Source of the DNA: Phycomyces nitens
Lineage: Eukaryota > Mucoromycota > Mucoromycetes > Mucorales > Phycomycetaceae
Direction of reading: 5' to 3'
NCBI GenBank assembly: GCA_022702545.1
Contig: JAHRBC010000005.1
Span: forward strand, 4,673,501 to 4,737,500
Length of the DNA: 64,000 bases
Positions within the stretch are counted from its first letter, which is position 1, and every line of letters starts with the position of its first letter. Positions 1 to 11,552 of the stretch are shown piece after piece. The translations under genes and the position numbers were made by a program. The notes beneath the pieces are model-generated. The model had not been told where the DNA came from. It saw only the letters and a program-made list of their open reading frames with translations, and did no database searches.

Positions 1-1172
1 CATTTGCCAATAAATAAATAAATGATTATAGCAAGACACTGTCGAGGTTGCCAAAAGGTGCTATAAATACCTTTTGATAGTAGGCCAAGACTAGTATACA
101 TGATATCTGTACACAACCTGTAGTTTACGGCTCCTGATACTTCTTTGATGCAGAGTCAGATTAAGAAAGCAACCATTCTTTACAGTAAAATATGGTGCTT
201 GTTAAGGATCAATTGCTCTTGGCATCGTGTCAATAATAAGCCGATTTATTCAAGAAGAAGAAAAAAATTATCTATGGATACTCGCAGAATAAATCGTTTC
301 CATAGGTCATCCTGAATCAATTTCTCCCTCGTCCTGGCAGGGTGCAGTGGTAAAACCCATGCACATTCATCACTAGCCAAGAATAGGCTCTTTTGTACTT
401 TTCAAGGATAAAATGTTTCAAGCCATGTATAAAAACCCTTTAAAACGATCGGTGACCAACGTCAAAACCTATTACTAATTCTTTTTTATGAATATATAGC
501 TCTTTATTAAAGTATATAGTGCATATTTAGTATATCATGTAGAAATCTATTAGTATAATCTAAAATTAGCTTTGAGGGAATATGGAGTAAAGGGTCCTAA
601 TTAAACTGATCTTAGTATTAAGTATTGAAAATTGTGCCATAACATTATTAAAAACATTTTTGGAGCAATTAATCCCCAGTTTTCCATGGCAAACTGGCCA
701 TTTCACACCACCTGGATACAATTTTCAATATTCATGCCAATCATTCTAGTCCATTTTCCTTTTTGACGAATATATTCTATACTTGATGCAGGAAACATTG
801 TACCAAACAACAAGTCTATCAAATAACAATAAATCGATTATTTATTTTATAAAATGAGCCATTGTTAAATATAAATGAAATACTTGAAGTAAATTCCATC
901 TTTTTATAAATCTAGTTATTTTTGATATGTATAAATCATAGTTTCAAAAACAGATTTTATTATTGATAGGTTTTAATGTGTATATATAGAGGCCCTTGTT
1001 GAAATTATGGGTATAAGAGAGTAATTAATTACATTGTTATTGTTAAAATAACTAGTTTTTTTTTAAAAAGTCGTTTTTCTTTTACTATGTGCAGGATGTT
1101 GAGATCATGAAATGAGTTGGTGGGGATGACGGAACTTTTTGTGTTGAAAAAAGGGAGTTGTACCGAACGGAT
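1..1172. other. AT-rich spacer downstream of MET6
   Basis: No supported gene. Both strands are rich in stops, with long A/T runs. It contains the MET6 3' flank at its right end. A short GC-richer patch near 330-410 gives a brief minus-strand reading that is too short to assign. Confidence 0.6.
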
Positions 1173-3549
1173 TTAAGCCTTGGTGGTCTTGATGGAGCGG
1201 TAGTACTTGGCGACAGCTACCATGTTGACAAGAGCAGCCTCGACTTCGGGCCAGCCACGGGATTTAAGTCCACAATCAGGGTTAACCCACAAGAGATGTT
1301 CAGGCAAGTACTTGAGCATATCACCAAAACGAGTCTTCATCTCGTCATAAGAAGGAACACGGGGAGAGTGGATATCGTAAAGACCAGGACCAATCTCATT
1401 GGTGTACTGCTTGGTCTCAAAGATCTTGAGAAGCTTCTCATCAGACTTGGAGTTCTCAATAGTAATAACATCAGCTAATAGAAATGTAAATAAGTAAAGT
1501 CACAAATGTATATATTATATAAAACTTACCATCAAGAGCAGCAATAGCATCAAAGATATCATTGAAATCAGAGTAGCACATGTGTGTATGAATCTGGGTC
1601 TCATCTCGAACACCAGCAGTTGAGAGACGGAAAGAACCAACGGACCATTCAAGGTAAGCATCCCAGTCAGCACGACGGATAGGAAGACCTTCACGGATTG
1701 CGGGCTCATCAACCTGGATGCAGGGAATACCGGCAGCCTCAAGGTCAACAACCTCGTCACGAAGGGCAAGGGCAATCTGGGCACAGAGATCATTGGCGGG
1801 AATATCATCACGGACAAAGGACCACTTCATCATGGTGACTGGGCCAGTCAGCATACCCTTCATGGGCAACTTGGTCAAAGACTGAGCATAGACAATCTCA
1901 TCAATAGTCATTGGTTGGCGGCGGCTAACATCACCAAAAATGACAGGAGGCTTGACACAACGGGAACCATAGGATACAACCCAACCGTTCTCAGTAAAGT
2001 CATAACCGTGGAGGAGGTGGCCAAAGTGCTCGACCATGTCGTTACGCTCGGGCTCACCGTGGACGAGGACATCAAGACCAACCTTTTCTTGGAACTCGAC
2101 AACCTTCTTCATCTCAGCCTTGATAAAGACATCATAGTCAGCCTGGGAAAGCTCACCCTTGGCATATTTTTGACGAGAAATGCGGATATCTTTGGTCTGA
2201 GGGAAGGAACCAATGGTGGTTGTAGGGAAGAGAGGGAGCTTGAGCTTCTTGACTTGGGCCTCACGGCGAACAGTAAAAGGAGAAGGACGCTTCCAGGCTT
2301 CAGTGGGAATCTTGGCAACACGCTCGCGAACGACTGGGTTCTTAGTCTGAGGGGATGTGCGACGGGACTCCAAAGCAGCAGCATTGACAGCAAGAGCTTC
2401 CTTGACAGAGTCACGACCCTGGTTCAAAGCCTTGGTGATAATAGAAATTTCGGAACACTTTTCGGCAGCATAAGACAACCAGCTAAAGAGTTCTGGGTTC
2501 TTGGCTTGGATCTTCTTCTCAAAGGTAGTAGAGAAGGGAGAGTGGGCCAAAGAGCAGGATGGAGCAATAAATACACGGTCATGACCGAGGGCCTTTACTG
2601 CCTTTTCAGCGAGCTCGATAGATTTTGAGAGGTTGTTGATCCAAATATTGCGCCCATCGACGAGACCAAGAGAGATGGTTTGGTTGTCCTTCAACAAGGG
2701 CAAGACAGTATCGAGTTCTTCGGGAGCACGGACAAGATCGAAGTGGATAGCGTCAACATTATCCTTGATGGCGTAAATGTTGTTCTCAATACGACCAAAG
2801 TAGGCAGCAACGAGGATCTTGATATTTGTCTGAGCCTTGATTGCCTTGTAAGCCTTTTCGAGGGCAAGCTTGACATTGACATCCAAGTCAAGAATGAGGA
2901 CGGGCTCATCAATCTGAACCCAGTCGGCACCGGCGGCCTCGAGCTGCTTGATAAGCTCAATATACAGAGGAAGAACCTTGGGCAACAGGGAGAGAGTCTC
3001 AAAGTCTTCAGCACCCTTGGCAGCCTTTCCAAGATGCAAGAAAGTAACTGGGCCAACCAGTACAGGACGAGTGTGGATGCCGAGAGCCTTTGCGGCCTTG
3101 AACTGCTCAACAGCACGGGGGTTCTGGAGAGTGAACTTTTGGTCGGTTTCGAACTCGGGAACAATGAAATGATAGTTGGTATCAAACCACTTCTTCATCT
3201 CCATGGCTGGGACATCGACCTTTTCAGAGGTGGCAGTGGCAGGACGCTGGAGACCACGACCCATGGCAAAGAACTGTTCGAGAGGGTTCTTGATGTGCTG
3301 GTAGCGCTGAGGAATGGCACCAAACTGCTGGGCAGTGTCAAGGACACGATCATAAAGAGTATATTCGCCAGAAGGAATGTGCTGGATTCCGTTGTTTTGC
3401 TGAAGTTTCCAGTGAGACTCCTGGATCTTGGAGTAGCCAGTGCAAAGGTCCTGCTCAGAGATCTTGGCAGACCAGAAAGATTCAACAAGCTTCTTGAGTT
3501 CACGCTTGGCACCGACGTAGGGATATCCGAGATTAGTGGCAGTAACCAT
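1173..3549 (-). CDS. MET6: Cobalamin-independent methionine synthase (MetE/Met6)
   Basis: Transfers the methyl group of 5-methyltetrahydropteroyl-polyglutamate to homocysteine, the last step of methionine synthesis, in the cytosol. Exons on the minus strand are 3549-1530 and 1474-1173, giving 773 residues, the usual length of the family. The intron (1529-1475) begins GTAAGT and ends TTAG. Both family halves are present: the N-terminal barrel, and the catalytic C-terminal barrel starting near the [10 protein letters not shown] motif. Zinc ligands are visible as the His and Cys of HTHMCYSDF in exon 1, and as the Glu of DVITIE and the Cys of NPDCGLKSR in exon 2, so splicing is needed to complete the zinc site. 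The start is the ATG at 3549, which opens with [13 protein letters not shown], typical of the family. Confidence 0.97.
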
Positions 3550-4721
3550 TGTAGTGTAATTGAGTTGATGGAGATAATGGTGCTTAAACGATGAGAGTGA
3601 GCTTGCTTTTATACTTGGTCCAATCTATGAAAAAATGCAAAAATAAGACTTGAACTTCAGACATCCTAATTTCTGGAAGATGAGATCCCTTTCATAGCCA
3701 GCCAATCATCTCAAAACATCACTACTTCAACTCTCGGCCCAGTTTGAAGATCATCTTACTGTCCTACCATAAGAAATCCAAGACAAAAGAGAGATGACAT
3801 CTTGTAATAAAGATGTATGAATACCGAGTAATTATATATATGTATATATATATGTATATGATAGTAGCAGCAGGTGCCTATATTCTCAACTGTCATTTAT
3901 GCAAGGGGTTTAATCAAGCCTAGTATTGTAATAAAAGATATATCAAAGACAAAATTGATCGAGTTGGAGAGCTCATCTCACGTTAGACAGTATGCAAGCC
4001 AGCCTCCAATCATACTTGAACATCTGCATTTGTAGAAGCAAGTAGCTCCAAAGACCTTTTGAATCCAAAGCTATTCGCCCAAATGATATATCATTTCCAT
4101 AGAATAATCCAATGGCATTCAAATATAATGATCTTTTGAGGCATATCTTGGAAGTTTTCCAAAGTCCAATTGAATCTATTAAATTCAATCTATTTTTAAG
4201 AGATGAAGATTGCTCCGACTTGGATTAAATCTCGGCCACATCAAGCAAAATGATGATGATCTCTTCATCAGTCTATCCGTGCCTGAAAGTGATGTAGATC
4301 TTGAGCTCCTCATCTCTTATTGCCCTGTACTACTGTCATCAAACAAAATCAATTCTTCTGTCAACTCAATCTGCAAATAAAGATTCTTTTTCTCTCTCTT
4401 TTTATAGAATAATTTAATACTACCAAGACAACCCTGTTTATCATTACACATATAATTATTACTATTATTGTTATCAAAACAAAGTACTCAGTTTACTTTT
4501 TAAAAAAGAAACTCTTAAAAAGACACACAATCGTTGGCCTTTTGGCAACTTCTTTGGTCTTGGCCAATAAAGTCCTCTCAATGGACTTGTCTGAAGTGGT
4601 CCGGCAATGAAGTTCTATATTCGGACTCCGAAATGTCGCAACCAGCGTGGGCTTGTCCACCTCTTGGAAGCCTGTGAACCGGACAGGCTATTCCTCCTTC
4701 TTTTGGCATATACATCACATC
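3550..4721. other. Spacer between MET6 and RPL38 (divergent promoters)
   Basis: Holds the 5' flanks of the divergent MET6 and RPL38 genes. The middle part (about 3963-4380) reads as broken coding sequence, listed separately. A short TA-rich run lies near 3832-3860. No other gene is supported. Confidence 0.5.
3963..4380 (+). pseudogene. Possible decayed gene fragment of unknown family
   Basis: On the plus strand the codons look protein-like but are cut by several stops and frame changes. Readable pieces include MAFKYNDLLRHILEVFQSP from about 4112, and DDDLFISLSVPESDVDLELL in another frame near 4250. The acidic, leucine-rich character would suit an F-box/LRR-type protein, but no family motif is clear. 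No consistent splice model removes all the stops, so it is best read as a remnant. Confidence 0.25.
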
Positions 4722-5197
4722 ATGGTAAACTACCGTTTAGAAATATCACCATCATCCATGGAACTCTGATTGTATTTGGATCGGATGGATGGATGGATAC
4801 CCCAATAAGATAAACCATTCAATTGCTCATTTTGTGATTTATTTTTCAATCCTGTAGCCCAAGCAGGTTTTGGACATCAAGCAGTTCCTCGAGATCACCC
4901 GCAGAAAGGACGCTGTCTGTAAGTTAATCGCCTCCGACCTTTTCGACTCTTGCTCGATCAGTCTATAAACCAACATACTGACACAACTGGTCATATAGCT
5001 GCCCGCGTCAAGAAGAACGGTGACAAGTACAAGTTCAAGGTTAGATGCTCTCGCTACCTTTACACTCTTGTCGTCAATGACAAGCAGAAGGCTCTCAAGT
5101 TGAGACAGTCTCTCCCCCCTGGTAAGTACTTGGAATGAACTTTTAAATAGATATACTAATACTCGTTTAATTAGCTTTGACCGTCCAGGAGATCTAA
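4722..5197 (+). CDS. RPL38: 60S ribosomal protein L38 (eL38)
   Basis: Small structural protein of the large cytosolic ribosomal subunit. Four exons: 4722-4724 (only the ATG), 4858-4918, 4999-5121 and 5175-5197, giving 69 residues, the normal L38 length. All junctions are GT-AG and in phase. Hallmarks are [14 protein letters not shown], the basic [14 protein letters not shown] block and QSLPP before the C-terminus LTVQEI. The first intron separates the start codon from the rest, a common arrangement in ribosomal protein genes. An alternative start inside exon 2 is unlikely, because no ATG precedes the conserved region there. Confidence 0.95.
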
Positions 5198-5433
5198 ATG
5201 ACCTAGCTCTTTGGACCATTTAGCACCCCCTCCCTTGTTCAATTTTTTATAATTGCCCTAAACTTAGATCAATAAAGTGGATGGAACAAAATAAAACCAA
5301 GATCAAGAGTACAAATTGAAAATGAGAGTGATTTATATATATATAGTCTGGCCTGCAAGGATTTTGCATCTACATTTCCAAGTAAAGTTTGTGAATTGCC
5401 GACAGTCACTGTTGCTTTTATAAAACAAACATT
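5198..5433. other. Short spacer after RPL38
   Basis: Holds the RPL38 terminator region and the upstream sequence of the next small gene. A T-rich stretch and a TATATATATATA run near 5334-5345 could serve as a promoter element. No coding sequence seen. Confidence 0.4.
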
Positions 5434-5813
5434 ATGTCAACCAAGGCTTACTGGGAAAGAGAGGTAGATTCAAACAATCTATTAGCAACATGTTTTAATT
5501 GATCCATGTAGCTCAAAGCAGCCAAGGTGCTGAACTTTGAACTGACAGGCCTGAGATCGTCAGCGGTACATTGATTTGAATCACAAACATAATCTACTTG
5601 TTCACATTATATTAACTTAAACTGTAGGCACTTTATGAACGACATGTGCCTTCTTCAAATGTGTTTTTCCTTGCCAATGATAAAAAGGCAGTTCAATCTG
5701 CAGCAAAAAGTAATTGAATAATCTGATTATTGATTAGAATAATCAGCTAATCTTATTTGTTTATATTCATAGAGAGACAAGATGATTTAGAAAAAATGGT
5801 GGCCTCTACATAA
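5434..5813 (+). CDS. Prefoldin-like microprotein, ASDURF (ASNSD1-uORF protein)-like
   Basis: Hand-built model with exons 5434-5463, 5512-5565, 5628-5709 and 5773-5813. It gives 68 residues with all phases consistent. The predicted protein is helix, short beta-hairpin, helix, as in beta-class prefoldins. The central segment YERHVPSSNVFFLAND resembles the NSNIFFLAD-type hairpin of human ASDURF, the microprotein from the ASNSD1 upstream ORF that joins the prefoldin-like module of the R2TP/PAQosome chaperone. The last exon completes the second helix (KKRQDDLEKMV). If that exon is skipped, the frame stops at 5717 and the helix is cut. The donors of introns 1 and 2 (GTAGAT, GTACAT) are weak. The assignment is by motif only, without a search. 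Confidence 0.55.
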
Positions 5814-8800
5814 CGTTGATCCAATTACTGGTCCCCAGATTTATTTATATAGCTTACCATTGTTATTTGTCATTCCAACCTCAAAATATCAATCCAACCC
5901 ATTTGTAAAGCTCCAGAATATTGGATTGCTACTATTATATGCAATATACTAGTCAATATGTACTGTATAAATATATGCTGGCATTAAAGAATGGATATTG
6001 CAAGCTTATTCCATAGATTAGAGCAAGCTATTTTAGCAATATTTATTAATTGATTCCAAGATTTAGCATTAAAATGGACTTTTTGAGCTGTGTCTGTTAA
6101 TATCGCATAGTTTCATATTGTCAAGAGCATTAGTTTACAGGTCAGTAGCCACTATTGGTGTACTTTCTCTCTCTCACAAACTCTGTGGCATCAAATAGTA
6201 TGTAAAGCAACCTTCATCATTTTTATACAAGAAATATATCACGATTACTATTTGAAGAATAAAAAGAATATTTTCAAAAAAAAAGAGCTTGTTTTTGCAA
6301 CTAAAATAAGAGTTTTGTAGTCTGAATACACATTTTGGGTGGTCTATAAAATAAAAGTACAAGCCTCGATTACACAAATAATTCCAGGTTCATTATAGTT
6401 TATTTATATCAGCACCAAATATACTAAATAAACAAACACAATCTTTTATAGCATTGGTACTAAAAATGAGAGTATAGACATTATCTGGTTCAATTCATTT
6501 TTCTAGTATTACTAATTTCTAGATATCCAGCGTTAATATTCAAAATATAAATCAGTAAAGTTTTTTTTTAAAAAATTTTAATCCATTCAAACGAGAAGGA
6601 AAATCATGACATTATTTATGGTTCTCCCCAAATACAAGGTTTTCACAAGAAGAAGACAAATACTGTAGAGGCACAAGCAAATAAATAAAGTATAAAGGTG
6701 TGCTTCATTCACTTTTCTCTGCTAGACAGAAATTAAAGTAAGAAAGAGAATTTTTATGATTATCAATCCATGTTTGACACTGTCTGTACAACAGTAATAT
6801 TTCTGCCATGTTAGTAATGTAAAGAGTAGAGCAGAAATAACTGTTTCCAGTTTGTTTAAGCTGCATTAAACTCTCCTTAACAATATTTATGAAATACGGA
6901 TTGATTGATTTTAGAGACTTTACTGATTAAAAGCATAATGTTAATCAACCTTTCAAGTTCAATAGATTTCAGGGTCTAGGGAGTTTATTTATTTAATAAA
7001 GTCTACTGCAAATCAAGAAAAAAAAAATAGTTCAAATAGTTAGTGATTCTAATGATATATATTGTGATGAATAAAGAGTAAAGAAGTATTCCCAACCAAA
7101 ATATATCACAATTGATTAATGCGTAAGTTTATGACCTCCTTCGCTGTGTCAATTCACCGTTACCAAAAAAAAAAAAAAAAAACCTCCAGTCTGCTTTAAC
7201 TTCTTGAAAATTAGGATCTCTTCTACATATATTCTTCTCTTACTAGCATGTCTTTGTAAAGCTACATATTTTTACTCGAGCCGTCTTATTCCAAAATAAA
7301 TCACAAGCTTAGTTTATAAATATTATACCTACTCAACTTGTCAGCACATTTTTTATAACTTTATTTTTGCAAAAGCCTTACGCTTCTAAAAGGGATATAA
7401 AAAGTTGATATTCAAGTCCAAATACACCATATTATAGAGTTTTTACGGATGAATAAACTAGATTTGAGTCAACCAATACTGACTCGATTATTCTTTTAAA
7501 CCTTGAAGGATCAATTCCCTGTTTTCTCAAATTAAAGATTTTATCACTGTAACTGTTGGCTAGATTAATTACCCGTGTATATAAAAGGGGTGTTTATATT
7601 CATCTTAAAATCTTTTAATAATTAACAATCGCTTCGATTCTTTTATCCAAAGATGTTTTCAACTGTTATATTTCTACTAAATATCCCCTAATTAATCTTC
7701 TAACCGGTCTCGAATTTATTACTTGAGTTGGGTATGATGGTAGTTTCTTAGCTCGTTTTCTATCACGCTTAGAGTTTGTGCTGGTTGATTTTTTGACTCT
7801 AAAAATCTGATAATTATTGACTCAATGTCAATTTTGTGGTTTCTTTTTTTATAAAAAAAATATCAGCTTAACTCTTGTATTATGTTCAGGTTGGTCCATG
7901 ATTCAAAGAGTGCAGAGTCCAGACAATTTCTGAGTCCATGGGACGAGGTTGAGAAATTAAAGGAGTGTTATCAACTAAAACGTTTACTGACAAGAAATAC
8001 TCGGCTTTTTCTAAAATAGTCTTATATAGCATCTTTGTTTGAGTTTTGAAAACATAGTTAGGGCAAGAAGAAAATTCTGTAGAGGAGAAATGAGACTAAT
8101 ATGTGATAAGTTTAGTTTTATCAAGTATATTGGTTAGAAAGAAAGTGAAAATTATAGAATAGAGAAAATCAAGCAGCCATTTATATGACATTTGCACGCT
8201 TAAAAGATGAGCAGAAAGAAAGATAAAGATCTTGAGAAGAATTTTTATACACTCATCTACACTTGTATAAAAAAGACCTTTAGTATAAAGAAATTCCCAT
8301 TATTCATAATCTGCCAATAACCGGTCTATAGAAGAGACAAAGACAGGATACAAGGCAGAGAGTTACAGATCAATTCCTTTATTTAAGATGATTTTTGCTT
8401 GATATTTCTGTTAAACAAACTCCAGGCCATACGTATGGTATTTAGTTCTAGCTTTGAGTTTAAAAAATAAGGGATTGGTTGTGTTTGACACGTTGTGTGT
8501 AGCTCCATATTTCCGGCTGACCCAAACATATCATATCTTCCCAAATCTTTCTGTATCGATTATGTAAACATATTGGTTAAGTAATGACCTTGGGAAGAAC
8601 ATGATTGTTACGTCTGGCGCAGCAATCAATTGAAAAGCATAAGGATTGTAACAAAGAACCCCAACAATATTTATCTATTCCTATCTATCTTATTCATTAT
8701 TAACTATCCAAAGAAGCATGATCTATCCCAACATTTTAACAATAGCTTAGTAATATCATACTAATTATATTATATTATTTATTATCGAAATATCTATATA

Positions 8801-9186
8801 AACATCGAAATTATGAAAGCAATAAACAATATCCTTACACTTCACTTCTTTTCTTTTATACATCTTTCTCAAGAGAACAAGCTGCCGATTGCCAATATTT
8901 GGGCTAAGGAGTTGTTAGAGGAGATTGATATTTATTCTCTTTTTCTTTTAACCGTTTGGACCACTTCATTACATAAACCAACACAGCCCGTCTCATGTTG
9001 AAATCTGAGACAGAAGTATGCTTCTTTAACGGGATTGGCTTTCGTAAACAATACTTAACAAAGTCGCCTAAAATATCTAGCGATTTCAAGCTTCATTAAA
9101 GTGTAAATTAAAGGCATGTACTTGCAATGTTCTTATTCTTAATATATAAAAGCAATCGATCTAGGAATATATAATAGTAGAGTATA
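5814..9186. other. Long AT-rich spacer without a supported gene
   Basis: About 3.4 kb with dense stops in all frames, homopolymer tracts (for example an 18-A run near 7147-7164) and no convincing codon pattern or splice-phased exons. Short open stretches near 6174-6377 and 8813-9089 have low-complexity, AT-driven composition. I see no tRNA or repeat structure here. Confidence 0.55.
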
Positions 9187-9773
9187 TTTTATTGATCTGC
9201 CGTCACGCAAAGCGTGCGGCTTTTAGATTGCCATCGACGTGGACTTGAGTTAAAGGGCGAAGGAATAAGAGTGAGTGCAGTGAGTAGAAAAGCTCGAACA
9301 AAGAAATGGGTGGGAAGCTAGAGAATTCCAATAAGAGAAAAAATATTCAAACTATAGCAATTATGCGCCTTTCTATAGCCCAAGACGCCTTCTTAGCTAC
9401 TACGCCGGGTAGGAAAGTTTTATCCTCAAAGACAAAGAGCCAGTGTGCACTCCAGATTGCTTTAGCAGTGACAACTGTGAGCAAAACCTGAGAGTTGTCG
9501 GATGGTAGGCTGCGAGGGATGGATCCAAAGACGAGAAGTTTACGGACACCTTCCAAGGTCCATGATGGCCAAAACCGAGAGAGGATTACGTTCCACACTT
9601 GGTGTTTGACAGGGCACAGGAACAAGAAATGGTCTCTATCTTCTGTGGCTTCCAAGCAAAGAGGGCACATGGGGTTGATGATTTTCTGGGGCATTATTCG
9701 GTGAAGATAATTGCGAGTTGGAACTCTATCCCACAGTATTTTCCACCATACTGTTCGGCAGTAGTGTAGAATT
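9187..9773 (-). mobile_element. 5'-truncated LINE (non-LTR) tail
   Basis: 3' end of a LINE of the same family as the full-length copy that follows, on the opposite strand. It encodes the C-terminal zinc-finger (zf-RVT-like) part of ORF2 with CPLCLEATEDRDHFLFLC, preceded by RTVWWKILW and followed by about 80 residues. The 3' UTR ends in the hairpin listed at 9199-9220 and AATAAAA-type tail sequence at the left edge. Truncation at the 5' side is the usual outcome of target-primed reverse transcription. Its 5' break touches the 5' end of the next element, so the two LINEs lie head to head. Confidence 0.85.
9199..9220 (-). repeat. 3'-terminal hairpin of the LINE family
   Basis: Read on the minus strand, GCCG-CACGC, a TTT loop and GCGTG-A-CGGC form a nearly perfect stem-loop about 10 bases before the AATAAAA tail. 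The same site in the plus-strand copy (about 15467-15488) has a partly decayed version. Such 3' hairpins are recognised by the element's own reverse transcriptase in some LINE clades. That role here is inference. Confidence 0.6.
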
Positions 9774-10002
9774 ATTTTGTACAAATAAATATTCTATTGA
9801 CACAAATCCTCGTAATAAGAGGTGGTTTGAGTACTCCCGAGGGATCGAACTCATAGGTCAGTACTGTCAACCCATACCAGCTCCAACGACCAGCGATCCG
9901 TGCACAGAGCACACCATTCCGTCTGAAGAACAAGTCTCTTCATATCTTCACATACTTGTTTTTGACCAGAGCTTCCAAATGGACCCAGAATCTGCCGCTT
10001 GA

Positions 10003-11172
10003 GTCAGCACCATCCACCCGCCGAGCGTTTTGTTCAATCTCGACAAACTCATTCCTATCAACGCAGTAGACAATGTCCTCTCTAGCCACATTGGTCAAAT
10101 AACCTCGTTGACCTTACTTTACACTCACTCAAAGGATCTTTTGGCAGAGGCCCTTTTCACCCAACCTGCCACCCGAGTGAAGGCCACCTCTAACAGTCTG
10201 GTGTACCAGAACACCTGCATTGTTACCTTTACTAGTTTGCCTTCTAATATCCTTATTGTGAAGGTTACTATTTATCGCATCAGTGCTGGGGATTCCAGTA
10301 CTGACTACCTTATACTCATCAAAGAGGATTTCCATTCGTATCAAGAGGTTGTCTAATTGCGTGCATACGTCTCCCACAGTAGAACTTTTCGTGGTAAAGC
10401 TACCGTCCTTCTGGACACATCTGGGTTAGATACACCCAAATCTCTCCTCAGCCGCCTTCGTTTGGAAGGCTCCATTTCCTGTGCAGTGGAGCTGCGACCC
10501 AAGGATATTCCACTTTTGTGTGGGTATTGCTGTGAGATAGGCTACTTTTTGGGCGCATGTACAAAGAACCCATCTCACAAATATTGTTGTAAGAGTTGGG
10601 GTGTCTTGGGGCATAAAATTTTCAGTCAGAACTGTTCAGCCTATCCCAAAACTGTTGTGGCCGAGCCTCTTCTGGAGGACCGAGACCAATTGGAGATTAC
10701 TGAAGAAAAAGTTCGTACTCGTCAGGAAGAAGAAGAAAACACTCCCATTTTTCCTACATGTGCTGCTGTGAGAATATCATCTAACAGCACACTTCCTACT
10801 TCCATCTCTTTGGCTCCCGAGCCAATTCGTCACTGATCTATGTCGGTGATGACTACTCGGTCCAAGGCTGAGTCCACTCCTCCACTTGCTCCGCCAGTCT
10901 ACACTGGTGATGTCATTGACAAACCTATGTATGATCCCAGTGGGCAAGGAACTACTGCTAGTGAATACTCGTTTGTCGCTCAAGGAATTGACCTTCCTAA
11001 TTATAGAATATCCAGGCCAATCATGATAAATGATGAACTCCATCAGCCCTTGCTCGACTTCTCCTTCTACGCCCAGGACCACGACAATCCACCATATATT
11101 GATATTGATAGCAATGCCCCAATGAACAGACACATCGCTTCTTCTGGTCAGTCTGACCAGCAGTACTTATAA
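10003..11172 (+). pseudogene. LINE ORF1 (gag-like), copy B, with two nonsense codons
   Basis: Gag-like RNA-binding ORF1 remnant. It matches ORF1 of the copy at 52812-53967 over nearly its whole length. It contains a degenerate cysteine-rich knuckle region (CGYCCEIGYFLGAC, then a GVLGH segment). The stops TAA at 10354-10356 and TGA at 10834-10836 stand where the other copy has CAA and CGA, so both are C-to-T changes. A TGA at 10000-10002, shared by both copies, lies just upstream. No in-frame ATG follows closely, so the true start is unclear. Confidence 0.75.
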
Positions 11173-11265
11173 AATAATTGTAAATTTTACCTGCTTAGAA
11201 ACCCTGAATGCTCGAGGTATCCTCTCTACCATCACTAACCTGCAATCCCCAAATATCTCTTTATT

Positions 11266-11552
11266 GTTAGGATTGGTTCCTAACAGCCTTCACGCCACAC
11301 TCCCGAAATGGATAATAGCTAGAAGACCAAATACATCATAGCTATCTTTAGACTTTCCTTTCTTGTACACCCACCCGCCACAGTTACCAATCATTATATT
11401 TAGACATATCTTTATCCTAGCTAGAAAAGATATAAATACTAGTAGAGCTTGATCGTAGAAAGATCAAGCGAACAACGTCTTTTATTAAATAACTTATCTT
11501 TGAACCTCCTGTTTCTGTCTCTTGCCTTGTCTGCTTGGATCAGTTCCTGACA
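11266..11552. mobile_element. Solo LTR inserted in the LINE endonuclease region
   Basis: A 287-bp block begins TGTTAGGA and ends TCCTGACA, a classic TG...CA LTR with imperfect inverted ends. It is flanked by an exact 5-bp duplication, TTTAT (11261-11265 and 11553-11557). Removing the block and one TTTAT restores the codons for PKYLFIRHL, matching PKRLFIRHL in the other LINE copy. A TATAAATA box lies inside near 11432. No internal retrotransposon sequence is left, so this is the product of LTR-LTR recombination. Confidence 0.88.

Noticed and set aside
320..420. Minus-strand LASDECAWVL-like reading suggestive of a transposase DE box
   Set aside because: Isolated, with stops on both sides and no second catalytic motif, so not called as Tc1-like.
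1915..3594. Long plus-strand open frames antisense to MET6
   Set aside because: Shadows of the strongly codon-biased MET6 exons; no independent start, splice or family signal.
9820..9865. tRNA-like antisense block (GGGATCGAACTC) in the LINE 5' region, also near 54110-54160
   Set aside because: Resembles a T-loop on the opposite strand, but no acceptor, D or anticodon stems could be formed. It is part of the LINE 5' end in both copies.
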